A DNA stretch of 64,000 nucleotides from assembly GCA_001657385.1 (NCBI GenBank), contig LYSZ01000011.1, forward strand, positions 1-64,000. Direction: 5' to 3'. A program made the position numbers and the translations under genes. Below are positions 1 through 8,170 of the stretch, piece by piece (the stretch's first letter is position 1; the number at the start of each line of letters is the position of its first letter). Below the pieces are notes generated by a model. The model ran no database searches and had not been told where the DNA came from. It was given only the letters and a program-made list of their open reading frames with translations. Source of the DNA: Parvularcula sp. BBD 1991-13. Its GTDB lineage: Bacteria > Pseudomonadota > Alphaproteobacteria > Caulobacterales > Parvularculaceae.

Positions 1-1
1 T

Positions 2-78
<77 letters not shown>

Positions 79-148
79 TTTCAACTCTCCCCGCATGCCT
101 ACCCGCATGCCCGCAGCGTTATGTTCGCAGCTAGATGGCCGGGCCGCT

Positions 149-189
149 ATGGCCGCCGCGCGGGTGCGCGACGCCTGTCTTGTCGGCGC
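149..189 (+). repeat. Inverted 41-bp copy of part of the adjacent hydrolase gene
   Basis: These 41 bases are an exact reverse complement of positions 819-859, which encode the nucleophile-elbow approach of the neighbouring alpha/beta hydrolase. Read on the plus strand the copy encodes MAAARVRDACLVGA, the same peptide and frame as the gene, then runs into a TGA at about 199. The flanks do not match beyond a few bases. It is most simply a dead fragment of the hydrolase gene or of a paralogue, or one arm of an inverted repeat. No function is claimed. Confidence 0.85.
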
Positions 190-310
190 TGTGGGTGCAT
201 GAGCGCCTGGTCGAAGCGCCGCCCGGCGAACAGGCGCAGTATCCGGCGGAATCATTCTTCTGCGCGCTGCCGGTCCTGCGGTTGCGATCCTCCTGACGGC
301 GGCGGCCCCG

Positions 311-1234
311 TCACCCCGCGCGCTGCAGGAACGCCAGCACGGCGCCGCGAAACGCCGCGGGCTGATCAAGATTGGCGAAGTGGCCGGCCCGCGCGAGATC
401 CTGCGTTTCCACATGCGCTGCGTCGCCGAGACGCCGCAATGTCGCGCCCAGATGCCGGTTGATGTCCCTGTCCTCCTCGCCGCGCAGGATAAGGATCGGC
501 CGGGCGAACGCGCGCGCCGCCTCGCGGTAGTCGTATTTGCGGATATTCTGTGTGATGAGGAAACTGAGTTCCGGCGCGTAATCGGCGTACATGCGCCGGA
601 CGATCTCGCGGGCCCGGGGCTCGGCGCTGGCGTGCGCCGCGATGCTCTCCACGAAGCGGCGGTGGCCGACGACGCCGTAGGCAAGACGGTGCATCGCCGG
701 GAAGCCCGCCGGATAATTCAGCGAATAGGTGGCGCCGAAGGTGACGAGGGCGGCAATCCGCGCCGCCGCCGGGCCGCCGCGCGCGACCAGCGCGAGGGCG
801 GCGAGCCCGCCCATGGAGGCGCCGACAAGACAGGCGTCGCGCACCCGCGCGGCGGCCATGGCCCGCTCGATGTCCGTCGCCATCTTGTCCGGGGTCAGCG
901 CCGCCCTGGCGAAGGGGCTCGGCCGCGTCGACGCCCCGTGGCCGCGCAGATCTAGGGTGAGCGTCGCGAAGCCGCCGGCGGCGAACCACGCCGCGTCCTG
1001 CTCGAACTGGGTCTGGTTCGCGCCGAGGCCGTGAATCAGCACCAGGGTCGGACGGTTCGCGGCGGGCCGGCCCCAGAGGCGCCAGGCGATCTCCACGCCG
1101 TCCTCGCTTTCAACGCCGCCCGCCGTCACGCGCCGGAAGCCGGGATCGGCCTCGATCCGACGCTGCGGGCGCGGGGCCGGCGACAGTTTTCTGATCAGGG
1201 CGCGCCTGGCGTCCGGAAAAATGCGGTTCAGCAT
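311..1234 (-). CDS. Alpha/beta-fold hydrolase
   Basis: A 307-residue alpha/beta hydrolase of the serine type. The oxyanion-hole motif HGLG is at 68-71. The nucleophile elbow GASMGG puts the catalytic Ser at 140, the acid is probably Asp255 or Asp257 in the segment GEEDRDI, and the His is His285 in AGHFANLD. There is no signal peptide, so it should be cytoplasmic. The length suits small ester or lactone hydrolases and the 3-oxoadipate enol-lactonase-like group, but the substrate cannot be read from the sequence. The ATG at 1234 follows a GGGGCGAC ribosome-binding site. It is monocistronic, facing away from the 1531-2028 gene. The segment at 819-859 is duplicated in inverted orientation at 149-189. 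Confidence 0.88.
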   Translation of the reverse strand: MLNRIFPDARRALIRKLSPAPRPQRRIEADPGFRRVTAGGVESEDGVEIAWRLWGRPAANRPTLVLIHGLGANQTQFEQDAAWFAAGGFATLTLDLRGHGASTRPSPFARAALTPDKMATDIERAMAAARVRDACLVGASMGGLAALALVARGGPAAARIAALVTFGATYSLNYPAGFPAMHRLAYGVVGHRRFVESIAAHASAEPRAREIVRRMYADYAPELSFLITQNIRKYDYREAARAFARPILILRGEEDRDINRHLGATLRRLGDAAHVETQDLARAGHFANLDQPAAFRGAVLAFLQRAG

Positions 1235-1530
1235 GGTGTCGTCGCCCCGCCTGTTTCGAGCCGGGCGCCGCCCGCCCTTTCGCCCTGACGCTCCCGGCGC
1301 CGGCCGGGTTTCGAAGGTGGCATAGTCTAACCGCTGCGTCAGTTTCCAAAACGTTCATGGAAATGGCGGTAATTGCTGCACCGCGAAATTTATTGCTGTC
1401 TTTCGCGCGGCCCTGTCCAGGCCCGAAAGCCGGGCTTGGGTCGGGACCCCCCGCCGTCCGGACGACATCGCCGCCAAAGCGTGATATTGGTTAACAGGGA
1501 CGCAAAAGATGCGAGTTCCAGGGGGTAATC

Positions 1531-2028
1531 ATGGATCGCGAGGGCGACATGCGGCGGGAAGGCTTGCTGGAGGGATTGCCGGGGGGCGTGCCGGCCAGCA
1601 ATACGCCGGGCACGCGCTATGCGGCCCCAGCTGGCGGAGCCTTTTCGTCAGGACTGGTCCCGGACAGTTCGACGGGTCCGGTTCCGGACAGTTCCACGGG
1701 TCCGGTCCCGGACATGGCGACGCCGCAATTCGCAAGGGCCGCGCCGGCGACGTCTTCCGCGTCTGAGACGTCTTTTCCCTCTTCCTTGCATCAGGGGAAT
1801 GTCCGGACGTCTCCCGCGCCGCGATTGAGCGCCGCGGCCGCCGCCGACCGGCGCGGCGCGTCGCCGCCATCCGGGGGGCGCGGGGTCGGGCGTCGCGCCA
1901 TCGCCGTTGTTTTCGCCGCCGCCGCCTTGGCGGTCGCCGCCGCCGCAGTGATCGCCGCGCTGCCGGCGCGCGCGCCGCTTTGCGCCGATCAGCCCGAGTG
2001 GAACCAGTATAACTGCCGCCAGCGCTGA
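1531..2028 (+). CDS. Hypothetical single-pass membrane protein with short repeats
   Basis: A 165-residue protein that I do not recognise. It is low-complexity (Ala, Gly, Pro, Ser, Arg). Residues 43-60 hold the eight-residue unit VPDSSTGP twice, followed by a partial third copy; the DNA repeat spans about 1657-1714. One hydrophobic helix lies at about 123-144, followed by a short tail with two Cys (151, 162). A disordered N-terminal part anchored by one C-terminal helix is the likely topology. The ATG at 1531 follows AGGGGGT at good spacing. Coding status rests on the intact frame, the ribosome-binding site and the membrane helix; no known family was seen. Confidence 0.5.
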   Translation: MDREGDMRREGLLEGLPGGVPASNTPGTRYAAPAGGAFSSGLVPDSSTGPVPDSSTGPVPDMATPQFARAAPATSSASETSFPSSLHQGNVRTSPAPRLSAAAAADRRGASPPSGGRGVGRRAIAVVFAAAALAVAAAAVIAALPARAPLCADQPEWNQYNCRQR

Positions 2029-2129
2029 ACGCACGGCGCGGGCGTTCGCCCGTCAAGACCCGCGGATCAACCCTGGCGTGAACGAAGACCCGGCCTCATG
2101 GGCGGACCGTCCGCGCAAAGCGTCTAGGA

Positions 2130-2342
2130 TTAGGTCGGTCCCGAGGGCGGATCGGCGTTCATCCAGGTGATCAGGTGTTTGGCCGGAAAGGCCCAGGCGA
2201 TCCCGGCGAGCAGGAAGTACAACGCCTTCAGGAGCTGGATGTCGGGCACGCGCTCGCCCAGCGCCGCCGCGGCGAAGAAATAAAGGGTCAGCGCCGGCAG
2301 GAAGGCGGCGAATCCGATCAGTTTTTTGACGCGCGCCGGCAT
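2130..2342 (-). CDS. DUF2842 small membrane protein
   Basis: A 70-residue protein with two hydrophobic helices (about 8-28 and 38-53) and the C-terminal signature FPAKHLITWMNADPP, which is typical of the DUF2842 family. This family is largely alphaproteobacterial and its function is unknown. It starts at ATG 2342 behind a strong GGGAGGA ribosome-binding site. It is divergent from ctaA, the haem A synthase gene, 120 bases away, so a link to respiratory-chain assembly is possible but only inferred from position. Confidence 0.85.
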   Translation of the reverse strand: MPARVKKLIGFAAFLPALTLYFFAAAALGERVPDIQLLKALYFLLAGIAWAFPAKHLITWMNADPPSGPT

Positions 2343-2462
2343 GGCGTAAGATCCTCCCGAGAGTTATAGACAATACTCATCCCGCCCGCTTATGGACGCC
2401 CCGAGAAGGCGCGACGCGGGGTCGCGCGGCGCGTCCGGAACGGACGGTTTAGATAAAGCGTC

Positions 2463-3623
2463 ATGAGCATTACCAGCATGTCCGAGGAGGCGCAAAACGC
2501 ACCCCGCACGGCGAAGGCCCAGACCCCGCCCAGCACCCCGGCCGCGCCCAGCGCCCTGACCGCGTCCGGCGCCGCCTCGCACCGGGCCGCCCGGCGCATG
2601 GCGCTCTGGCTGTTCTTCATGTGCGCCCTGGTGGCCGCGATGGTGATCGTCGGCGGCGCGACGCGCCTTACCGATTCCGGCCTTTCCATCACCGAATGGC
2701 GCCCGGTCACGGGGGTCGTTCCGCCGCTGACGGAGGCGGGCTGGCTGGAAGAGCTTGAGAAATATCGTCAGATTCCGGAATATCGAGAAGTAAATTACGG
2801 CATGAGCCTTGCCGACTTCAAATTCATTTACTGGTGGGAATGGGGCCATCGGCTGCTGGGGCGGGCGATCGGCCTCGCCTTTTTCATCCCCATGGCGTTT
2901 TTTATTGCGACCGGCCAGGCGCGCCGCCCGCTGTCCTGGAAACTGGCGGGGCTGTTCCTCCTCGGCGGGCTTCAGGGCGCGCTGGGCTGGTACATGGTCC
3001 AGTCCGGCCTTTCCGAGCGCGTCGACGTCAGCCAGTACCGTCTGGCGGCGCATCTGTCGCTGGCGGTGCTGCTCTTTGCACTGATGTTCTGGCTGGCGCT
3101 GGATTTATGGCCGGCGCGGCGCATCGGCCGCGACGCCGCGCCGAAGGGACTCCGGATCGGCGCCGCGCTGCTCGCGGCGGGCGTGTTCGCACAGATGACG
3201 CTCGGCGCGTTCGTCGCCGGCCTGCGCGCCGGGCGGACCTTCAACACCTGGCCGCTGATGGACGGAAAGTTCTTTCCGGACGGTTACTTCGCCGGAACGC
3301 CGGGGCTTAACGATCTGTTCGAAACCGCCGCGGCGGTGCAGTTCAACCATCGCATCGGCGCTTATCTGCTCGCGGCGGGAGCGGTCTGGTTCGCCATCGC
3401 CGCCCGCCGGACCGGCGCCGTTTCGCGCGCGCGCTGGGTCCTTGCCGCGGTTGTCGGACAAATGCTGCTCGGCGTCTGGACTGTCCTGGCGGCGACGCCG
3501 ATTGCGCTTGGTCTGGCGCACCAGGGCGGGGCGCTGATCGTTCTCGCGACCGCCCTTTACGCCGCACACGGATTGACGTCGGCGCGCGCGTCTACCGCCG
3601 CGGGGCGGGCGGCGCATCGATGA
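2463..3623 (+). CDS. ctaA: Haem A synthase (COX15/CtaA)
   Basis: A 386-residue polytopic membrane enzyme that converts haem O to haem A for aa3-type cytochrome oxidases. Family landmarks are GGATRLTDSGLSITEW just after the first helix, WEWGHRLLGR with one haem-ligand His, YRLAAHLSL, and NHRIGAY and LAHQGGA in the second half, giving the expected internal repeat of four-helix units and about eight membrane helices. The first 45 residues are a Pro/Ala/Thr-rich cytoplasmic tail; starts at 2463 or 2478 are both possible and neither has a strong ribosome-binding site. The 3' end overlaps the convergent lipoprotein gene by 32 bases. Confidence 0.96.
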   Translation: MSITSMSEEAQNAPRTAKAQTPPSTPAAPSALTASGAASHRAARRMALWLFFMCALVAAMVIVGGATRLTDSGLSITEWRPVTGVVPPLTEAGWLEELEKYRQIPEYREVNYGMSLADFKFIYWWEWGHRLLGRAIGLAFFIPMAFFIATGQARRPLSWKLAGLFLLGGLQGALGWYMVQSGLSERVDVSQYRLAAHLSLAVLLFALMFWLALDLWPARRIGRDAAPKGLRIGAALLAAGVFAQMTLGAFVAGLRAGRTFNTWPLMDGKFFPDGYFAGTPGLNDLFETAAAVQFNHRIGAYLLAAGAVWFAIAARRTGAVSRARWVLAAVVGQMLLGVWTVLAATPIALGLAHQGGALIVLATALYAAHGLTSARASTAAGRAAHR

Positions 3624-4704
3624 TCAACGCATTTTCCGGCGCCGCCGTCGCTTCCCCGCGCGGGGACAGGGCCCGCCCCGCCGGCAGGGACAGCGCGTTC
3701 AGCACCGCGCCATAGGGCGCAAGGCGCAGGGCCGGTCCGTCCTCCGCCGTCACCGCGAACGCCGCGACGCCGTTGCGGTAGAGCGCGCCGAAATTGGCCC
3801 CGGAAAGGCCCATGGCCCTCGCCGCGGTCACGCCCGGCAGCTGGTCCGTCGCCTCGACCGTCACGACGCCGAGAGCGCTCCCGTCGGTCCGATCGGCGAG
3901 GTGCAGGGCGCCGTCGGCCTCGTCCAGGAGGGCGATCTGCCCACGGATGGCGGGGCCGTCCGCGGCGGGCTCGACGGCGACAATCGCGATATCGCCGGCC
4001 TTTTCCACATCCATCCTTGCGAACGGCGCCGCGAAGCTCTCCGCTCCGTCGACGCGATAGACCGCGCCGTCCTCGGCGGCGGCCACGAGGACGCCGTCGA
4101 TGTCCACCGCGCAGGAGACGAGCGCGACCGGCGCGTCGATCGCGCCCTCGCCGGACACCGTAACGCCGTCCTGCGTCGCGTCGAGGTTGAAAATCCGGAC
4201 CCGTCCGTCCTGTAACGCGAACAGGGCTGGCGCCGGCGTTTCGCGCCCGCGCCCGAGGCAAAAGCCGCGCAGCTGGCCGTCAATCGCCGGTCCGCCCGCA
4301 AGCGGCAGGAACCGGCGCGTCGCGTTGTCCACGCCGTAGAACGAAAAGCGGTTTTCCGCCGCCTCGAACAGGGCCAGCACCCCCGCCGCGTTGGCGCCGT
4401 AGCCGAAATAGCTGAGGGCCGCGCCGTCGGCGGCGATGTCGTCCAGGCGCGCGGCCTCAACCCCGTCCTCGATATTGTAGGCCGCTGCGCCGTCCGCCCC
4501 GGCGACGATCAGCATCGAGTTGAAGGCGAGCGTCGGATGCTCCCAGAAAGCGACGCCCGTCGCTGCGGCCGAAAGCCCCGGCAATTCGTCGCTCACCGGG
4601 ATGGCGGCGCGCGGCGTTTCGGGCGGCGCGGGCGCGTCCTCACTTCCCCGTTCACAGGCGGCGAGGGCGAGAAGGGCGATGGCCGGAAGGGCGGCGAGGC
4701 GCAT
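3592..4704 (-). CDS. Phytase-like beta-propeller lipoprotein
   Basis: A 370-residue exported lipoprotein. The N-terminus is a lipoprotein signal ending in LLALAAC, with Cys17 as the lipidated residue. The mature part is repeat-rich beta sheet, and its start (FWEHPTLAFNSMLIVAG, then a YNIEDG turn) resembles the opening of beta-propeller phytases, where a HPT/NS segment precedes a short repeated blade. A role as a periplasmic 3-phytase-like phosphatase is therefore possible, but I did not see the full set of calcium and phosphate ligands, so a non-enzymatic propeller is equally open. The start at 4704 follows AAAGGGA. It is convergent with ctaA. Confidence 0.75.
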   Translation of the reverse strand: MRLAALPAIALLALAACERGSEDAPAPPETPRAAIPVSDELPGLSAAATGVAFWEHPTLAFNSMLIVAGADGAAAYNIEDGVEAARLDDIAADGAALSYFGYGANAAGVLALFEAAENRFSFYGVDNATRRFLPLAGGPAIDGQLRGFCLGRGRETPAPALFALQDGRVRIFNLDATQDGVTVSGEGAIDAPVALVSCAVDIDGVLVAAAEDGAVYRVDGAESFAAPFARMDVEKAGDIAIVAVEPAADGPAIRGQIALLDEADGALHLADRTDGSALGVVTVEATDQLPGVTAARAMGLSGANFGALYRNGVAAFAVTAEDGPALRLAPYGAVLNALSLPAGRALSPRGEATAAPENALIIDAPPAPRR

Positions 4705-4850
4705 GAGAGATCCCTTTGTCTGCTGGGGTTATCTCGCCTCAACGCCGCGATGCGTCAACCGTTGGGACTGGACGCTCCGGGGAAGGCTTCGGCCGGGGCT
4801 TTGGAGCGGGGCTTAGGGGAGGGCTTTGGAGCGGGGCGGCCGACAGCGAG

Positions 4851-4884
4851 AAGCTGGCCCGGGGGGGGGGGACCGGGCCAGCTT
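4851..4884. repeat. Perfect 12-bp hairpin with G-tract loop
   Basis: The arms AAGCTGGCCCGG (4851-4862) and CCGGGCCAGCTT (4873-4884) are exact inverted complements enclosing a G-rich loop, so the plus strand holds eleven consecutive G (4861-4871). It lies 82 bases beyond the subtilase stop codon and could end that transcript, but neither strand has a T-run after the stem. The preceding 4795-4840 contains short GGAGCGGGG direct repeats. Confidence 0.6.
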
Positions 4885-4965
4885 CCTTGAGGGGCGGGAG
4901 GGGCTCCCCGCCCTTGGGTCTTGGGCGCTTCCTTGCCGAAGCCTTGAGGTGGGCGGCAGCAGCGG

Positions 4966-6456
4966 CTACGGGCTTGCGATCACCGAGTTGTAAGCGCCCA
5001 AGAGATCGATCCGCGGTTTGACGAGGCCGTTGCCGGGATCGAAAATCGGCGCGCCGGTCGACGCCAGAACGTTCGTGATCTGATCGACGGTCAGGCTCGG
5101 CTGCACCTCGCGCAGGACGGCGTAGGCGCCGGCGACATGCGGCGTCGCCATCGACGTGCCGGACTTGTTGCCGATCAAGTTGTTCGGGATCGGGGCGGTA
5201 ATCACCTGTCCCGGCGCGAGCAGGTCGAGGAACGACGCGCTGTTGGTGAAGGACGACACCTGGTCGGTGGTGGAGGTCGTCGAGCCGACGCTGATGGCGT
5301 TGGGAATGCAGGCCGGCGCGCCGATGGAATCGACGTAGCCGTTATTGCCGGAAGCCGCGATCACGGCGACGCCGGCGGCTTTCAGGTTGTTGATGGACGT
5401 TTCCTGCGGCTGGCCGGAGCAGGGCGAGAAGTAGCGCCCGCCGCCGAGGCTCATGTTCACCGAGGCGACGTTGAGCGATCCGGTCAGCGACAAGACGTAG
5501 TCGAGCCCGGCGATCTGGTCGCTCTGGAACGAGAGGATGCAGGGCGTGGACGAGCCGCAGACGGACGGATTGTTGAACCGCGTGAACACCTGCACCGCGA
5601 TGATCGACGCGCCCTTGGCGACGCCGTCGGCGGCGGAGAACGGATCGTCGGCGGCGGCGATGCCGGCGACGTGGGTGCCGTGGTCGCAGCCCGGGATCGA
5701 CAGGCTGCAATGGTCGCCGGCGCCCGCTCCGATCTGGGTTTGCAGCCCGTTCGGGCACACGGTGGTTGCGGAGTAGAACGAGCTGTTGGTCGAGAAGCAC
5801 GCTTCCGCCACGACGCGGCCGCCGAAATGCGAGTGCGAGGCGTCGACACCGGTGTCGAGGATCGCGACCGCCTGGCCGGAGCCGTCAAAGCCCGCCGCCC
5901 AGACCGAGGGCGCGTTGATCCTGTTGGTGCTGGTCGCCAGGGCCAGCGGAACGGGTTTGTCCTCGAAAATGCGGGACACGTTGGCGCTGCGTGCGAAGGC
6001 CTCGATTTCCGAGCGGCTGCCCTCGTAGGCGATCATCGGCGTATAGTCGTAGGTGCGCTTGACGCCGTCGCGCAGCCCGTCCGACAGGGTGGCGAGCGCC
6101 GGCGACTGCAACAGCGCCTCGCGGCCGGCGGCGACGGCGTTGCGCTGATCGATCCGCCTGACCGAACCGAAGACGTTGCTGTCCCCGACGCCCGGGCGAG
6201 CGGTCGAGGGCATGGCGAATTCAATGATGACGCGGGCTTCCTCGTCGGCCGTCATGCCCGTGAGCTTGGAGGCGAGGTCGGCCTCCAGCTTGCCGGCCGG
6301 AAGCAGCGGGATCGGCGCCGGCTGGAGCGAAGCCGCCGCGGTCCCGTCCGAAGCGGTTCTGTCCGAAGCGGTCTGGGCCGCCGCGGTGTCGGGCAGGGCG
6401 GCATGGGCCAGGCCGACGGCCGCCGCCAGAATGGAAACGACAAATGGATTCTTCAT
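4966..6456 (-). CDS. Secreted S8 subtilisin-family serine protease
   Basis: A 496-residue subtilase. The signal peptide covers about residues 1-28 (MKNPFVVSILAAAVGLAHA, then an Ala-rich cut region). An inhibitor-I9-like prodomain follows to about residue 170. The catalytic domain has Asp201 in AILDTGVD, His259 in CDHGTHVAG, the oxyanion Asn371 in AASGNNG and Ser435 in GTSMATPHVAG, all intact. Eight cysteines lie in the catalytic domain (220-382), suggesting disulphides and export. There is no autotransporter or C-terminal secretion domain, so it should be periplasmic or released. ATG 6456 follows a clear AGGAG site. The upstream 100 bases are AT-rich and hold the promoter. Confidence 0.96.
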   Translation of the reverse strand: MKNPFVVSILAAAVGLAHAALPDTAAAQTASDRTASDGTAAASLQPAPIPLLPAGKLEADLASKLTGMTADEEARVIIEFAMPSTARPGVGDSNVFGSVRRIDQRNAVAAGREALLQSPALATLSDGLRDGVKRTYDYTPMIAYEGSRSEIEAFARSANVSRIFEDKPVPLALATSTNRINAPSVWAAGFDGSGQAVAILDTGVDASHSHFGGRVVAEACFSTNSSFYSATTVCPNGLQTQIGAGAGDHCSLSIPGCDHGTHVAGIAAADDPFSAADGVAKGASIIAVQVFTRFNNPSVCGSSTPCILSFQSDQIAGLDYVLSLTGSLNVASVNMSLGGGRYFSPCSGQPQETSINNLKAAGVAVIAASGNNGYVDSIGAPACIPNAISVGSTTSTTDQVSSFTNSASFLDLLAPGQVITAPIPNNLIGNKSGTSMATPHVAGAYAVLREVQPSLTVDQITNVLASTGAPIFDPGNGLVKPRIDLLGAYNSVIASP

Positions 6457-6848
6457 ACAATCTCCTGTTTAAAAAAAATTCATAAAAGTAAGTGTACAAA
6501 GTAATTTCATTTTACAGGCATATTGCCTCAATGTCATAGTATTCTTGTAAATATATTGCTTTGACGGATTGTCATGCGACGGTATTCTGCAAGATCTTTG
6601 CTTGCGATTCCGCGTCCGTGCGCCCGTCTTCCTTTTCTGCGCCGCCTGTCTCTGTCCCTGTCCGCGGCCGCCCGCCTTGCCCGCGGTCCCTACGCGATGC
6701 GCCGCGGCCAGTTTTTTCCCGTGCGGGAGCAGAAATGATCGCCCGGCGCGCCGAAAATCGCCACAATCTTGCATGTCCTGTGGACCGGGCGCCAAATCGC
6801 GGGCAGGATCGATCCCGGGTTTTTCGAACCTTCGTCAGGGTACTTCAC
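6457..6848. other. Intergenic region with AT-rich subtilase promoter and a small palindrome
   Basis: This 390-base stretch holds no convincing gene. The part next to the subtilase (6460-6560) is strikingly AT-rich for this genome, including an eight-base run of one nucleotide by the ribosome-binding site. At 6516-6528 it carries AGGCATATTGCCT, whose arms AGGCA and TGCCT are perfect inverted complements, a possible operator for the subtilase. The rest returns to high GC, with short frames that have no family likeness. Confidence 0.5.
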
Positions 6849-7082
6849 ATGCGGGTTTCATTTTTCGCCGGTCTTGCGTTCTTCGCCGCCGCCGCCGTTG
6901 CGCCGGTTTCGGCGTCGTCCGCTGCAGCGTCATCCCCTTCGGCCTCTCCGGCGTCCGCCGCCTGCGCGGGCGTCGCCCGCTCGTTCAGGGTCGATAAGGC
7001 GGACAAGGCGACCATCCTGCCCATCCTGCGCGAGAACCTCGATAAAGAGGCTCGGGTTGTCACCGACGAGGCATCGATATAA
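6849..7082 (+). CDS. Small exported protein, probably truncated at an island boundary
   Basis: The frame starting at ATG 6849 encodes 77 residues. It has a convincing signal peptide (MRVSFFAGLAFFAAAAVAPVSA), then a Ser/Ala/Pro-rich stretch and a short polar domain with one Cys. The last in-frame codons reach 7082, exactly where base composition changes from GC-rich to AT-rich, so the original gene may have been longer and cut by the insertion of the 7.08-8.5 kb segment. A weak AGGG ribosome-binding site precedes it. No family recognised. Confidence 0.45.
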   Translation: MRVSFFAGLAFFAAAAVAPVSASSAAASSPSASPASAACAGVARSFRVDKADKATILPILRENLDKEARVVTDEASI

Positions 7083-7188
7083 AGATACAAAAGACGAGTT
7101 CGATCAAAGGGTTGATAATAAATTGATTCAATTGAACTTTTTTGACTTGTTGGGTTGAAGAGCCGAATCAAATATGCCATATAAACGT

Positions 7189-7320
7189 CGGCGAGATACG
7201 CCGGATAAAACTCCTAGCTTGGTGCCATTAGGTGCCTCGCAGTTTGTGAGACGGTAGCCCTGCGGATGGCTACCTATCCGCTTACAGATGAAACGGGAGC
7301 CGGGGCTCGCCGCCTTTTTT
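7189..7320 (+). ncRNA. Candidate structured RNA with alternative helices and a T-run end
   Basis: Several nested complementarities occur here. CGGCGAG (7189-7195) pairs with CTCGCCG (7306-7312) to close the element. Inside, CTCGCA/TGTGAG (7236-7250) forms a three-base-loop hairpin and GGTAGCC/GGCTACC (7253-7259 with 7268-7274) forms a second hairpin. The loop bases GCGGAT (7262-7267) can instead pair with ATCCGC (7276-7281). These last two helices cannot coexist sterically because only one base would bridge them, so they look like switch alternatives. GGTGCC occurs twice ten bases apart. The element ends in CCTTTTTT (7313-7320), like an intrinsic terminator. It matches no riboswitch or RNA family that I can name. 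It converges on the DUF3800 gene. Confidence 0.4.
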
Positions 7321-8170
7321 ATAATCTGTACCCATAGTACTGAAATATTTTCTTTTGATCATCGGAAAGATAGTGCCGGGCAATATGGGGCATTGGTTGC
7401 AGTACGATTCCTTCGTCCGCGTACGTTTTTTTACCCCAAAGCCTATCCTTCAATAATTCAGCATATGTTGTATCCCACTTGTTTGGACCTAAGGTGTTTG
7501 CCGCTCTATAAAAGGAACTGGCAACAACGTCCGCGAGTTGAAGGCCTGCAATACTTCGCGATGGGTGATCTTCGACAAGATCCCAATCGATACATTGAGG
7601 TGCGACATTACGATGGGTCAATACGGTCGTGCCAGACCATACTTGATTTTGATAATACTTAAGGTAAGCCCGCATTTGCGAATACCGAAGGCCACCACGT
7701 TGCGACATCATTATTTTGACCTTAGGATTCCTACCGTCCTTGATTGATCGGTGCGCGCAGAAATCTGTTACACGTTCCAGTAAAATGCGGGTCATCCAGC
7801 AATAAAACCATTCCTGTGACGGGATTTTCTCGGCATTTGGATTGCGATGGCCTCGCATATTTTTCTTATTCGAAGCGACGCAAAAGCAGCGCAAATCACG
7901 TTTTATAAGTGATTTTACGATTGCCTTAGATTTAGATGGTCCCTGCTTTCTGAAATGCAGCTCAGGCCCCTGAATTGCGCTAGCGTCTTCTCGAATTTGC
8001 CGCGTCCATTCAACTACGTTCTTTTCATTTTCAGCGGATACAACAACACAGCCAAGCGTAAACCATTCCGTTCCACCGACTTTATCAATCGGGCGCACGC
8101 GCCTTAAGCCGGGGTCCCCTGCTTCATCGATATATGCTACGAAGCCATATTCTGAAGGTTTGTCCGGCAT
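7319..8170 (-). CDS. DUF3800 domain protein
   Basis: A 283-residue protein with both DUF3800 hallmarks: an N-terminal YIDEAGDPG block with acidic residues Asp15, Glu16 and Asp19, and a C-terminal GLQLADVVASSFYRA helix. The fold is thought to be RNase H-like with a metal-binding acidic centre, but no activity is established for the family. Members are scattered in mobile and defence-type islands. Codon and base composition are clearly AT-richer than the neighbours, in keeping with acquisition by transfer. The ATG at 8170 overlaps the start of the divergent small gene. No transposase or integrase is present nearby. Confidence 0.9.
   Translation of the reverse strand: MPDKPSEYGFVAYIDEAGDPGLRRVRPIDKVGGTEWFTLGCVVVSAENEKNVVEWTRQIREDASAIQGPELHFRKQGPSKSKAIVKSLIKRDLRCFCVASNKKNMRGHRNPNAEKIPSQEWFYCWMTRILLERVTDFCAHRSIKDGRNPKVKIMMSQRGGLRYSQMRAYLKYYQNQVWSGTTVLTHRNVAPQCIDWDLVEDHPSRSIAGLQLADVVASSFYRAANTLGPNKWDTTYAELLKDRLWGKKTYADEGIVLQPMPHIARHYLSDDQKKIFQYYGYRL

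Noticed and set aside
5137-6504. Long open frame on the plus strand opposite the subtilase gene (about 455 codons)
   Set aside because: It has the Arg/Gly/Asp-rich composition typical of a frame shadowing a GC-rich gene, has no family likeness, and the subtilase frame carries a complete catalytic domain.
7189-7320. Identity of the structured element as a cobalamin, SAM or TPP riboswitch or tmRNA
   Set aside because: GGTGCC repeats vaguely recall cobalamin riboswitches, but none of the conserved core sequences of these families is present.
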